Position numbers and translations under genes: made by a program. From NCBI GenBank assembly GCA_025370845.1, contig JAMXFF010000017.1:74104-138103 (forward strand): a DNA stretch of 64,000 nt. Direction: 5' to 3'. Below the pieces are notes generated by a model. The model had not been told where the DNA came from. It saw nothing but the letters and a program-made list of their open reading frames with translations, and made no database searches. This DNA is from Laspinema palackyanum D2a (GTDB lineage: Bacteria > Cyanobacteriota > Cyanobacteriia > Cyanobacteriales > Laspinemataceae). Shown here piece by piece: positions 54,251 through 63,136 of the stretch; positions within the stretch are counted from its first letter, which is position 1, and each line of letters begins with the position of its first letter.

Positions 54251-55039
54251 ATGGAAATTTATGTAAAAAGTCGAGGATTTGCTCAGGAAGAAGGTTACTG
54301 TTGGCTACCCGAAACTCCTTCAATTCTCACCTTAAATCGGGTTACAGACTGCATTCAAACCGAATCGCCCTCTCTGGTATTGGGGCGATATAGTGGACGG
54401 TTGCTATTGCTGATTACGGGGTTAGAGGCGCGGGGGCGGACCGATTTTCGCGATCGCACCATTCGCAATTCCATCGCCTGGGTTGCTGAAGATTCCGCCC
54501 CCCATGAACAACAGTTACGGGCCATAGCTGTCCGCGCCTTACGCACTTTTTTAGAGGAAAAAAAAGACGGATTAGATGCGGAAATTGACCAAGCAATTCC
54601 CGTGGGAGGAACGGACGGATTTACCGTCAATTGCGAACTGTTAAAGGGATTATCAGCGAGTGCAACTCTCCCCAATCACCCCCAAAAATCGGACCGAGAA
54701 CGAGAAGAACATTCTACGGATAAACTCGCCAAAAATTGCGATCGCACCAAAGAAACCCTCGCCACCCAACTCGAACAATATGGGTTACCCCAAAGAGAAG
54801 GTCCCCTGGTTGTCGTCACCGGAATTAAAAGCAAAGATGCCTTAATTCAGGCGCGAGTCTGGCGGGGTTTATCAAAAAGTGTAGAAGAGGAAGATTGGAC
54901 CCCCATTCGGGAAAGACAAGATGCCCCAAATTTTCCTGGAGAAGCATTTCAACCCGAAAAAAAGTTTAATGAAACCGCCACCTTGGTGGCAGGAATTGTG
55001 GCGATCGGGATGTTGTTTTTAGGATTTTTGTGGTTTTAA
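54251..55039 (+). CDS. Tail-anchored partner of the GTPase-like protein
   Basis: A 262-residue protein. The N-terminal 115 residues (MEIYVKSRGFAQEEGYCWLPE..LVLGRYSGRLLLLITGLEARGRTDFRDRTIRNSIAWVAE..LRAIAVRALRTFLEE) form a coherent domain that I recall only as a cyanobacterial family next to such GTPases. A charged, low-complexity linker (about residues 140-190) follows, then LVVVTGIKSKDALIQARVWRGLSKS. The last 20 residues (ATLVAGIVAIGMLFLGFLWF) are one membrane helix, so the protein is tail-anchored with the N-terminal domain in the cytosol. It overlaps no other gene and has the AGGAGG ribosome site in the stop region of 53279-54241. Probably a membrane scaffold or effector for the GTPase (inference). 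Confidence 0.75.
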   Translation: MEIYVKSRGFAQEEGYCWLPETPSILTLNRVTDCIQTESPSLVLGRYSGRLLLLITGLEARGRTDFRDRTIRNSIAWVAEDSAPHEQQLRAIAVRALRTFLEEKKDGLDAEIDQAIPVGGTDGFTVNCELLKGLSASATLPNHPQKSDREREEHSTDKLAKNCDRTKETLATQLEQYGLPQREGPLVVVTGIKSKDALIQARVWRGLSKSVEEEDWTPIRERQDAPNFPGEAFQPEKKFNETATLVAGIVAIGMLFLGFLWF

Positions 55040-55101
55040 ACAGCTATAAATTGACGAATGAGAATATCTTGTTTGTTATTATCATTAACTGCACCCTTCT
55101 A

Positions 55102-55136
55102 AAAAGCCCCCCTTCTTAAGGGGGGTTGGGGGGATC
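55102..55136 (+). repeat. 35-bp CCCCCC-TTCTTAA-GGGGGG repeat, copy 1
   Basis: AAAAGCCCCCC, TTCTTAA and GGGGGGTTGGGGGGATC; the C and G runs form a hairpin. Identical copy at 56139-56173, the two flanking the dienelactone hydrolase gene. Confidence 0.9.
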
Positions 55137-55269
55137 AATCCGAAATTGGGCAAGAAGTCTATTCTAGGAGTGCAAGGATGCTTCGACTCTAAAAGAATGG
55201 ATATTATAACAATCGGAAAGGTTATGGATTACAATTAGACCGAATCATTCCTTGAACAAATAGGATCCA

Positions 55270-56115
55270 TTGCCGATGAAACCCTTAACCCGCCGACAAT
55301 TCATCAAAGTGAGTGCGATCGCCGCTGGATTTGCCCTTGCCGCCCATCCCATTTTCGCCCAACAAGTTATTACCACCGACAGCGAAGGATTAACCGCTGG
55401 TGAAGTGACTATCCCCGTTGCCGATGGAGAAATTCCCGCCTATCGCGCCATGCCTGCCAGGGGACAAAACTTCCCGATTGTGCTAGTTATTCAGGAAATT
55501 TTCGGGGTTCATGAACATATCCAGGATGTCTGCCGCAGATTTGCGAAACAGGGTTATCTGGCGATCGCCCCGGAAATGTTTGCCCGACAGGGAGATGTAT
55601 CCCAGATGGAAGACATCCAGGAAATCATCTCCGAAGTTGTATCTAAAGTACCCGATGAACAAGTGATGTCGGACCTCGATGCTACTGTTGCTTGGGCAGA
55701 AAACAGCAGTAACGGCAACCCCGAAAAGCTTGGCATCACCGGATTTTGCTGGGGAGGACGAATTGTCTGGTTGTATAGCGCCCATAATCCCCAAGTCACC
55801 GCAGGAGTCGCCTGGTATGGGCGATTAGTCGGTGAATCCACTCCCCTAACTCCCCAACATCCCATCGATATTGCCGAAGAATTAACCGTCCCCATCCTCG
55901 GATTATACGGCGGTGAGGATGACTTAATTCCCAATGATACCGTCGAACAAATGCGCGAGCGCCTCGCCTCCGGCAACAGTAACTCCGAAATCATCCTCTA
56001 TCCCGACACCCCCCACGGATTCTATGCCGACTACCGCCCCACCTACCGCCCAGACGAAGCAGCAGATGCCTGGAGTCGCCTTCTCACTTGGTTTGAACAG
56101 TACGGCGTTGCCTAA
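55270..56115 (+). CDS. Dienelactone hydrolase family protein, Tat-exported
   Basis: A 281-residue alpha/beta hydrolase. The N-terminus [31 protein letters not shown] has the twin-arginine motif RRQFIK and a hydrophobic core with an AQ-type cleavage site, so it is exported folded. The core has [39 protein letters not shown] (Cys nucleophile in place of Ser), [17 protein letters not shown] (Asp) and [19 protein letters not shown] (His). These are the dienelactone hydrolase triad and context. Natural substrate is unknown; other exported homologues occur in bacteria that do not degrade chloroaromatics. It stands between two identical 35-bp repeats. Confidence 0.93.
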   Translation: MPMKPLTRRQFIKVSAIAAGFALAAHPIFAQQVITTDSEGLTAGEVTIPVADGEIPAYRAMPARGQNFPIVLVIQEIFGVHEHIQDVCRRFAKQGYLAIAPEMFARQGDVSQMEDIQEIISEVVSKVPDEQVMSDLDATVAWAENSSNGNPEKLGITGFCWGGRIVWLYSAHNPQVTAGVAWYGRLVGESTPLTPQHPIDIAEELTVPILGLYGGEDDLIPNDTVEQMRERLASGNSNSEIILYPDTPHGFYADYRPTYRPDEAADAWSRLLTWFEQYGVA

Positions 56116-56138
56116 AAAAAATCTGATTTAATTCTCCC

Positions 56139-56173
56139 AAAAGCCCCCCTTCTTAAGGGGGGTTGGGGGGATC
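56139..56173 (+). repeat. 35-bp CCCCCC-TTCTTAA-GGGGGG repeat, copy 2
   Basis: Same 35 bases as 55102-55136, in the same orientation. It could act as a transcription stop for the hydrolase gene. Confidence 0.9.
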
Positions 56174-56242
56174 TCTCCTAGAATATTTTATCTTTCGACT
56201 CCCCTAAAACCCCTTGTAATAAAACAAAAAACAATAACAATC

Positions 56243-57082
56243 ATGAATAATTCTAGCATTCATAATGACTATAAACAACAAATTTTTGATTACTTTAATC
56301 GCCGGACCAACTATGATCAAGAAGGCGATTTTCATCCCATTGTTGCCCATCATCTTATCCAATGCGCTGACATTCTACCAGGACAGCATATCTTAGACAT
56401 CGCCACGGGAACAGGTTTAGTCGCCATTGAAGCAGCCCAAATTGTGGGAAATAGCGGGTCAGTGGTGGGAGTTGATTTGTCTGAAGGGATGTTAAGGCGA
56501 TCGCAGTCCAAAATCACTGCTGCGGGTTTAACCAATATCGAACTCAAGCAAGAAGATATCGAAACCATCGACTTTCCCTACAACCACTTTGACCGGATTT
56601 TTTGCTGTTGTGGCATTCCTTATATTCCCAATATTCCCACCAACTTGCGCCAGTGGCATAATTTTCTAAAACCCGGTGGCATCATCGCCCTAACTGGAAT
56701 TGCTGAAACCGCTTCGATTGTCAGCAATTTTTTAATAAAAAATGCTAAAAACTACGGGGTAAAATTTCCCAGTTGGTCCGAAGAAACTGCCACGCCAGAA
56801 AAATGCCAAAACCTCCTACAAAACGCAGGGTTTGAAAAAATTCAAGTCACCGAGGAGCAATTTGGAGATTATATTAATTTTGAGTCGGCACAAAATTTAT
56901 GGGAGATAATTTTACATAATCCTCTGACTCAGATGAATTTTGTCAAATACCTAAATTCCGACCAATTAAATGCTGCAAAAGCACAATATTTGGCGGAATT
57001 AGAAACCTTAGTCACCCCGCAAGGCATCTGGAACGATTTGACCTTATATTATATGGTTGGACGCAAACCCATCAGCAGATAA
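56243..57082 (+). CDS. Class I SAM-dependent methyltransferase
   Basis: A 279-residue soluble methyltransferase. SAM motif I is ILDIATGTGLVAIEAA (residues about 50-65), post-I VVGVDLSEGMLRRSQSKI, and motif II/III NIELKQEDIETIDFPYNHFDRIFCCCGIPYIPNIPTNLRQWHNFLKPGGIIALTGIAE. This is the Methyltransf_11/UbiE-like arrangement; ATGTG in motif I is slightly unlike the usual GCGTG. Substrate cannot be inferred. The segment FCCCG is Cys-rich, which is odd but of unclear meaning. It precedes dapL by 146 bases without a clear operon link. Confidence 0.88.
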   Translation: MNNSSIHNDYKQQIFDYFNRRTNYDQEGDFHPIVAHHLIQCADILPGQHILDIATGTGLVAIEAAQIVGNSGSVVGVDLSEGMLRRSQSKITAAGLTNIELKQEDIETIDFPYNHFDRIFCCCGIPYIPNIPTNLRQWHNFLKPGGIIALTGIAETASIVSNFLIKNAKNYGVKFPSWSEETATPEKCQNLLQNAGFEKIQVTEEQFGDYINFESAQNLWEIILHNPLTQMNFVKYLNSDQLNAAKAQYLAELETLVTPQGIWNDLTLYYMVGRKPISR

Positions 57083-57227
57083 AAATCAATTCGAGAACCC
57101 CATCGTCCCGAAGTGGTTGGACAATGGCATCCGCAGACTTGAAATTGCTCTTAACCGGAATAATAACTCTAACCTCTATCCCGGATGCCACCATTGGCAG
57201 TAAACTGTAATACGATGTTTTTAACGA

Positions 57228-58469
57228 TTGACGATGGCAACGATTAACGACAACTACCTCAAACTCAAAGCGGGTTACCTGTTTCCGGAAATTGCGCGTC
57301 GGGTGAATGCCTTTGCCGAGGCGAATCCGGACGCCAAAATCATTAAACTGGGGATTGGTGACGTGACAGAACCCCTCCCGGAAGCTTGCCGCAAAGCGAT
57401 GGTAAAAGCGGTGGAAGACATGGGCGATCGCAGCCAATTTAAAGGGTACGGACCCGAACAAGGGTATGCCTGGTTGCGCGAAAAAATTGCTACCCATGAC
57501 TTCCAATCCCGAGGATGCGCGATCGATGCCTCAGAAATCTTCATTTCCGATGGTTCTAAGTGCGATACCGGCAATATTCTCGACATTTTCGGCAACAACA
57601 ACAAAATTGCCGTTACTGACCCGGTTTATCCCGTGTATGTTGATACAAACGTCATGGCAGGACATACCGGACCCGCCAATGACAAAGGAGAATATGAGGG
57701 ATTAGTCTATCTTCCAATTAGTGCGGAAAATGATTTTATCGCCGAACTTCCCACGGAAAAAGTTGATTTAATTTACCTCTGTTTCCCCAATAATCCCACG
57801 GGTGCAACTGCCACTAAAGACTACCTTAAAAAATGGGTAGACTATGCCAAAACCAATGGGTCGATTATCTTCTTTGATGCAGCCTACGAAGCCTTCATCA
57901 CTGACCCGAACTTGCCTCATTCTATCTATGAAATAGAAGGCGCAAAAGATTGTGCGATCGAGTTTCGTTCTTTTTCCAAAAATGCGGGATTTACCGGCAC
58001 TCGTTGCGCCTTAACCGTGGTTCCCAAAACCTTAATGGCAAAAGCCTCAGACGGGTCTGATGTCGAAGTTTGGAAACTCTGGAATCGCCGTCAATCTACC
58101 AAATTTAATGGCGTTTCCTACATCGTCCAACGCGGCGCAGAAGCGGTGTACTCCGAAGAAGGACAAGCACAAGTCAAAGAATTGGTCAGTTTCTATTTAG
58201 AAAATGCCACAATTATCCGGGAAAAATTAACCGCTGCCGGATTGTCAGTTTACGGTGGCGTGAATGCACCTTACGTCTGGGTGAAAACCCCCAATGGATT
58301 ATCCAGTTGGGATTTCTTTGATAAATTGCTGCAAGTGGTGAATGTAGTTGGAACTCCCGGTTCTGGTTTTGGCGCTGCTGGAGAAGGATACTTCCGCATT
58401 TCTGCTTTTAATAGCCGTAAAAATGTTGAGGAAGCGATGCAGCGGATTACGGAAAATCTGAAAGTCTAG
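57228..58469 (+). CDS. dapL: LL-diaminopimelate aminotransferase
   Basis: PLP enzyme converting tetrahydrodipicolinate directly to LL-diaminopimelate with glutamate, the lysine/peptidoglycan route used by cyanobacteria and plants. 413 residues, near the usual 410. Family marks are [109 protein letters not shown] and [22 protein letters not shown], the last with the PLP lysine. The GTG/ATG choice is ATG at 57228; a second ATG two codons on (MATINDNY) is the more typical start. Ended by the terminator at 58492. Confidence 0.96.
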   Translation: MTMATINDNYLKLKAGYLFPEIARRVNAFAEANPDAKIIKLGIGDVTEPLPEACRKAMVKAVEDMGDRSQFKGYGPEQGYAWLREKIATHDFQSRGCAIDASEIFISDGSKCDTGNILDIFGNNNKIAVTDPVYPVYVDTNVMAGHTGPANDKGEYEGLVYLPISAENDFIAELPTEKVDLIYLCFPNNPTGATATKDYLKKWVDYAKTNGSIIFFDAAYEAFITDPNLPHSIYEIEGAKDCAIEFRSFSKNAGFTGTRCALTVVPKTLMAKASDGSDVEVWKLWNRRQSTKFNGVSYIVQRGAEAVYSEEGQAQVKELVSFYLENATIIREKLTAAGLSVYGGVNAPYVWVKTPNGLSSWDFFDKLLQVVNVVGTPGSGFGAAGEGYFRISAFNSRKNVEEAMQRITENLKV

Positions 58470-58491
58470 TCCGAGTTTACAGTCAAGGTTA

Positions 58492-58560
58492 GAAACCGGG
58501 TTTCTGAACAACGATTAGGGAGAGAACCTTAATCTGACTCAGAAACCCGGTTTCTTTTTG
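58492..58560 (+). terminator. Terminator after dapL
   Basis: AGAAACCGGGTTTCTGA (58492-58508) and TCAGAAACCCGGTTTCT (58540-58556) give a 17-bp stem followed by TTTT. Each arm also contains the palindrome AAACCGGGTTT. Confidence 0.85.
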
Positions 58561-58589
58561 GGAAACGGAATCCGCTCTAGGTTGAGCGC

Positions 58590-58595
58590 TATAAT
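58590..58595 (+). promoter_or_regulatory. -10 box (TATAAT) before Uma2 gene
   Basis: Perfect TATAAT, 62 bases before the ATG at 58657. No convincing -35 hexamer was found at the usual distance. Confidence 0.4.
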
Positions 58596-58656
58596 AGTGT
58601 GAAGTTGAAGGAGGCGATCGCCTACCCAACCCAACTGATTTTGGAGGTCCCTCAAC

Positions 58657-59220
58657 ATGGTCCAAACCCCATCTAAATCGTTAACTTTAGAAGAATTTCT
58701 CCAACTCCCTGAAACCAAACCCGCCAGTGAATATCTTGAAGGCGAAATCATTCAAAAGCCAATGCCGAAAGGAAAACATAGTTCGATTCAAGCTGAACTG
58801 ATTATCGCGATTACTGCCGTTGTTAAGCCCAAAAAAATAGCTCGGGCTTTCCCGGAATTGCGTTGTATCTTTGATGGACGAGCCATTGTACCAGATATCG
58901 CTGTCTTTACTTGGGACCGAATTCCCCGGGATGAAAATGGCGAAATTGCTAATATTTTCACAGCACCCCCAAACTGGCTTATAGAGATTTTATCGCCCGA
59001 ACAGAGTCAAACCAAGGTGACTAAAAAAATTCTGCACGCGCTCAAACATGGGACTCAAATGGGCTGGCTCATTGACCCTCAAGAGAAGACCATTTTTGTG
59101 TATTCTCCTCAGCAACAAACTGAAGTTTTTGACGAACTTGAGCAGCAAATTCCTGTTCCTGCTTTTGCTAGTGACTTGCGACTAACTGTGGCAGAGATAT
59201 TTGGTTGGCTGTTAGAATAG
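58657..59220 (+). CDS. Uma2 family endonuclease (DUF820)
   Basis: A 187-residue PD-(D/E)XK nuclease-fold protein, short form without the coiled-coil tail of the copy at 38619. It shows LTLEEFLQLPETKPASEYLEGEIIQKPMPKGKHSSIQAELIIAI, the DUF820 N-terminus, then LRCIFDGRAIVPDIAVFTWDRIP (the acidic PDIAVF) and PNWLIEILSPEQSQTKVTKKILHALKHGTQMGWLIDPQEKTIFVYSP (IEILSPEQS and the Lys). Catalytic residues appear present. Function of this very common cyanobacterial family is unknown. A GGAG lies upstream in TTTTGGAGGTC. Divergent enough from the dead copy at 27038 to be a separate paralogue. Confidence 0.93.
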   Translation: MVQTPSKSLTLEEFLQLPETKPASEYLEGEIIQKPMPKGKHSSIQAELIIAITAVVKPKKIARAFPELRCIFDGRAIVPDIAVFTWDRIPRDENGEIANIFTAPPNWLIEILSPEQSQTKVTKKILHALKHGTQMGWLIDPQEKTIFVYSPQQQTEVFDELEQQIPVPAFASDLRLTVAEIFGWLLE

Positions 59221-59256
59221 AGATGAATTCAGAACTCGGGTTCAAAGGTTCAAAGT

Positions 59257-59504
59257 TGCAACAACCGGCGGGGGTTAAAACGATTGGCGGCCTAACAGCT
59301 CAAGTCGGTTGAAACCGACTGAAAGCCTTGTGGAATGGTGTTTTTAGTCGGTTTTTAACCGACTTGAGCTATGAGGCGGGGGATTTATCCCCCGCTGGTT
59401 GTTGCCACTGCTGATCGGGTTCAATTAATGGTGTTTTGAGTCGGTTTTTAACCGACTTTAGCTATGAGGCCGCCAATCGATTTATCCCCCGCCGGTTGTT
59501 GCAA
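59257..59504. mobile_element. Palindromic element with 19-bp inverted ends
   Basis: TTGCAACAACCGGCGGGGG at the left and CCCCCGCCGGTTGTTGCAA at the right are exact complements. Inside, CGATTGGCGGCCTAACAGCTCAAGTCGGTT matches the complement of AACCGACTTTAGCTATGAGGCCGCCAATCG. A third partial copy (AGTCGGTTTTTAACCGACTTGAGCTATGAGGCGGGGG, then GGTTGTTGCCACTG) lies between. No coding capacity. The gap 59221-59521 is otherwise empty. Confidence 0.75.
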
Positions 59505-59521
59505 CTGGTGCTAGGGTTGAA

Positions 59522-62500
59522 TTACCCGACTGCGATCGCCTTGCCAAATTTGGTCAGGTAGCGGAATGCTTTCACCACAAAACTGGCGCAAACATAGGGG
59601 GATGTATTGTAAAATGAAGGCCATGCCAAGGCTTTATCTTCATCGTAGAAGTCGCTGCGTTCCGGATGACCTTCAATCCAGGCTAATCGCACCGCATGAC
59701 CAATTAAGACATCCAGGACGATGTATTCCTGAATCTGTAAATCCGGGTTGCGATCGCAAATTGCCGCGAGTTCCATCAAGGTTTCAATATTCACCTGTCG
59801 ATATTCCGGTGCCTGAATTTTATTGAGCAAATGTTCCACCCGTAGGGCAAAATTTTTCTCCCCTGGGGTCATTTCCGCTAAAATCAACTCGCTATCTAAG
59901 CGGTTGCGGCGCTCTAATTTATCCCCAATCACTAACCCTTTACAATGTTGCATGACTTGCCACACCCGAGGATAAAACTCTTTGGGGACTCGTCCTGCTG
60001 CGCCATCTAACTGTCGCCGTCGATGCCAATTTCCGGAGATTTCCTCAGTTTCGTTGGGGGAAGGAAGCACTACCCAGTCAATCTCCTGTTCCTGCTGTTG
60101 GACGTGCAGGGATTCTTGTTTTTTCAATAGTTTATTCATCCCTGCATATCCTTTCAAAACTTCCCGCAAGCGATTATTAATTTCAAAGGGGCTTAATTCC
60201 ATCACCCGTTCATAAGCTTCATCTTGGGTGAGGTTTAATTCTTTGGCGAGTTCACTGGTAATCAGCAAGATTAAGTAACTAACGCGCAGGGTGAGCAATC
60301 CATCAAATAAGTCCGGTTCGGCTTTGATTAATAACCCTAAATAGAGTAAAATCTCCTGAGTCAAGACGCGATCGCGAATGTCCTCCCCGCAAAATAGCCG
60401 AATTTTGTCCACAATTTCTGTATAGGACATCGGACGAGAAATCAGGGATGCCTCACTGTAAGCTTTCCCGACGGTAATCTGCTTTTGTCGGACCAGGATA
60501 TCCGTCACCGCATCGGATAACCCAATATCTACTTTATTCAACAACCCGGCGGCGCGACGGACAACGGACCAATGAATCTGCTTTTGTGCAGCATTTTCTG
60601 TGCTATTCCCCTCGGTTCTCGAAGTCTTTCCTTTGGTACTTCCGGCGATCGCGCAATCCCCGATCGCCTTCCCTGTTCCTGCCTTAAAATAGACTTCATT
60701 CAGCAAATCGGCCACCGTCACTCGGCGTCCGGGTCCTGCCAGTCCCGTCTCAAACTCTAATCCCCGCAAGCGATACAGGGTATGCAACAATTCGATTTGC
60801 TCATACAAATTACAAGAAGAGCGCAAGCTATCCAGCAACAATCCCGGATCGGTTTCACTCTCTAGCATGAACTCCTGAGTATGACTCAACGGCCCATTTT
60901 TCTCGGCATCGTAAGCCAAAAAATAACAAGCGGGGGCCGCATTTTGTACCGGATTCTCACTAAACTGAAATTCATGGAGAAAATCAATCCGCTCAATGCT
61001 GCCAGTGAGCATCAATTGATTCAGTCGTCCCAACTTCACCGGGGTTCCTGCACAGTGCCCATCGCGCAATTCTTTCATCAGTTCCAGCAATGCTGGGAGA
61101 AATCCCTCACTACGCCCGTCGGTTTCTAACATGGCATGAGTTAGCAGCAAGGTTACCGTAGGACGTCCTACCCCATGACCCCCAATTTGAGGATAGCGCC
61201 ACCAATGACGATGGATATAGGCCAGTTCACCCTTGATATTTGACACTAAAAAGTGATAATCTAAGGTGAGATAAAACTCCTGCTGGTTTAAAAATGACGG
61301 CAAGAAGACAATCGTTTCTCCGCGAATCCGAAAAATATTAGAACTTGTGAGACTCCGCAACCGGCGCACGGGTCGTCCGGTTAGCCCTAATTTATCATTT
61401 CGGCCAATTTGCCGATAGACTTGGGAGAGGTCTCGTGCTTGTCGCACTTGGATCGGTTCGACTTCTGCCGGAGTTTGGGTGGCGATGCCGTGATAGGCGA
61501 GTTCGGTTTGCAGGTCTTCATCTTCCGCCAGCAGGGCGATTTGCACCACAGGTTGGCGGCGTCCAGCGAGGGTGCGGCGACGTCCTAATGGGTCGATATC
61601 CCCTCGGTCCAACAATCCTTCATCGAGCATCAGACCCAGGAAATAAAGGCTTTGCGCCCAGACTAAGGGGAGATTTTCATTGGGGAGACGGGGTTGGGTC
61701 TGGGGATTGGCACGTTCGGCTTCTACCTTGTCTGCGGGAACGTAATATAATTCGGGAAGCAGTTGCAATCCGTAGGATTCGACCACCAGGGAGTTGAGGC
61801 GTTCTTTATACTCTTCAGTTTGGGTGCGATCGCCTCTAAAAATGCCATCCAGAAACAAATAGGTGAAAAATAACGGCCACTCACATTCAATATTCTCAAA
61901 CTTTTTCAGTTCCCAAGGTTCGTAATGCAAGCGCCAAGGGTCTTCCAAAACCGTTTGATGTCCATCGCGCAAAAACCGCTTGCAGCCGTATTTCCCTTGT
62001 AATTTTTTGATGACTTTCTGTTTGGTGCGATCGCATAATGGACCATCCTCAATCGCAAATGCCGGAAACGTGATAATACTCAACAACGCCGCATCCACTT
62101 CCTTAGAACTCGATTCCCGAGGCAGAATCGATTCCAACGTCTGCCTTGCGCGGGCAATTTCATCCGCCAGGACATGAATCACCGAATTCTGAGACCCTTT
62201 GACCCCAAACAGATTCACCCCATTAATCGCTTCTAACGCCGCGAGGGCCATGCCAATGGAAGAAGCATTTAACTCCGGATTGCCTTTATTAATTTTATTT
62301 CCCCGTTCCCAGATACCATAATCGGGAGTGCGATACGCTCGGCCAATATAATAGACCAAATTCTGAATAAAATTAACCTCATCCACCGTATAAATGATAG
62401 ATAACCCGGAAACGGACATTTGAGCTAACATCAACAAAAAGATTGAAGTTGCATCAAGTTGGAGATGTCCCCATTCATTATCTCCGACGACTGTATCTCC

Positions 62501-62872
62501 CGTATGAGTATCAAATTTAGCGTGTAAACAATCCAGCAGGGATTGGGTCTCTTTGAAGCGTTCCACCTTGTCTGCTTGCCGCATCATACAAAACAGCAAT
62601 CCCCGCATCAACTTCACCACACTATGTTCCAACTCATAAGTGCGTCCTTGGGAATCATCCATTTTGCGATAGGCGAGGGCCAACCCCCAGACGGCGAGAA
62701 TGCTATAAACATTGTCGCGCACCCAGGCATCCGTATAGTCGCCGTGGGCGTTAATGGCGGTAGAAGCCGGTAACAGTCCTGTAATCGGATTTTGGCGAAC
62801 CAGAATGAGGGACTGGATCTGGTGATAGTAATAGTCTAATCGGGTTTGACGTTCGGTTGAGGTTAGGGTCAT
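59522..62872 (-). CDS. GH15-like homologue of eukaryotic phosphorylase kinase alpha/beta subunit
   Basis: A 1116-residue cytosolic protein, no signal peptide or membrane helix. Residues 1-350 read almost as the regulatory subunits of metazoan phosphorylase kinase: ILVRQNPITGLLPAS, DAWVRDNVYSILAVWGLALAYRK, YELEHSVVKLMRGLLFCMMRQADKVERFK, VVGDNEWGHLQLDATSIFLLMLAQM, DEVNFIQNLVYYIG, GIWERGNK, VIHVLADEIARARQTLES, EVDAALLSIITFPAFAIED. These subunits have a glucoamylase-like (GH15) fold. Later parts (LPLVWAQSLYFLGLMLDEGLLDRGDIDPLGRR; LRDGHCAGTPVKLG; LRGLEFETGL) also follow that architecture, with the C-terminal calmodulin-binding-like region replaced by RREVLKGYAGMNKLL-type helices. Function in a bacterium is unknown: a glucan-binding regulator or a GH15 enzyme. 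Confidence 0.9.
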   Translation of the reverse strand: MTLTSTERQTRLDYYYHQIQSLILVRQNPITGLLPASTAINAHGDYTDAWVRDNVYSILAVWGLALAYRKMDDSQGRTYELEHSVVKLMRGLLFCMMRQADKVERFKETQSLLDCLHAKFDTHTGDTVVGDNEWGHLQLDATSIFLLMLAQMSVSGLSIIYTVDEVNFIQNLVYYIGRAYRTPDYGIWERGNKINKGNPELNASSIGMALAALEAINGVNLFGVKGSQNSVIHVLADEIARARQTLESILPRESSSKEVDAALLSIITFPAFAIEDGPLCDRTKQKVIKKLQGKYGCKRFLRDGHQTVLEDPWRLHYEPWELKKFENIECEWPLFFTYLFLDGIFRGDRTQTEEYKERLNSLVVESYGLQLLPELYYVPADKVEAERANPQTQPRLPNENLPLVWAQSLYFLGLMLDEGLLDRGDIDPLGRRRTLAGRRQPVVQIALLAEDEDLQTELAYHGIATQTPAEVEPIQVRQARDLSQVYRQIGRNDKLGLTGRPVRRLRSLTSSNIFRIRGETIVFLPSFLNQQEFYLTLDYHFLVSNIKGELAYIHRHWWRYPQIGGHGVGRPTVTLLLTHAMLETDGRSEGFLPALLELMKELRDGHCAGTPVKLGRLNQLMLTGSIERIDFLHEFQFSENPVQNAAPACYFLAYDAEKNGPLSHTQEFMLESETDPGLLLDSLRSSCNLYEQIELLHTLYRLRGLEFETGLAGPGRRVTVADLLNEVYFKAGTGKAIGDCAIAGSTKGKTSRTEGNSTENAAQKQIHWSVVRRAAGLLNKVDIGLSDAVTDILVRQKQITVGKAYSEASLISRPMSYTEIVDKIRLFCGEDIRDRVLTQEILLYLGLLIKAEPDLFDGLLTLRVSYLILLITSELAKELNLTQDEAYERVMELSPFEINNRLREVLKGYAGMNKLLKKQESLHVQQQEQEIDWVVLPSPNETEEISGNWHRRRQLDGAAGRVPKEFYPRVWQVMQHCKGLVIGDKLERRNRLDSELILAEMTPGEKNFALRVEHLLNKIQAPEYRQVNIETLMELAAICDRNPDLQIQEYIVLDVLIGHAVRLAWIEGHPERSDFYDEDKALAWPSFYNTSPYVCASFVVKAFRYLTKFGKAIAVG

Positions 62873-63136
62873 GAGGTTGTTGGGGGTTGAAGAAACAGTA
62901 AGATTGGACTCGGTAGGAGGTTTACCCTAGGGGTGCAAGGGGCTTTTACCCCGCCTAGAGAATATCCTGGCGCTGTGATTCCAATTTTTATCAAGAAGAG
63001 GACACCGGATTATCGGTAATTTTTATAAAACTGAGGTTAATGGTAACAAAATTAAAATATAATTAAACTCAAATTTAGTCAAGAATAAGCTGAGGCGTGA
63101 GCAAGCTGGAAGTAAGGGTCTAAAAACAAAAGGGTT

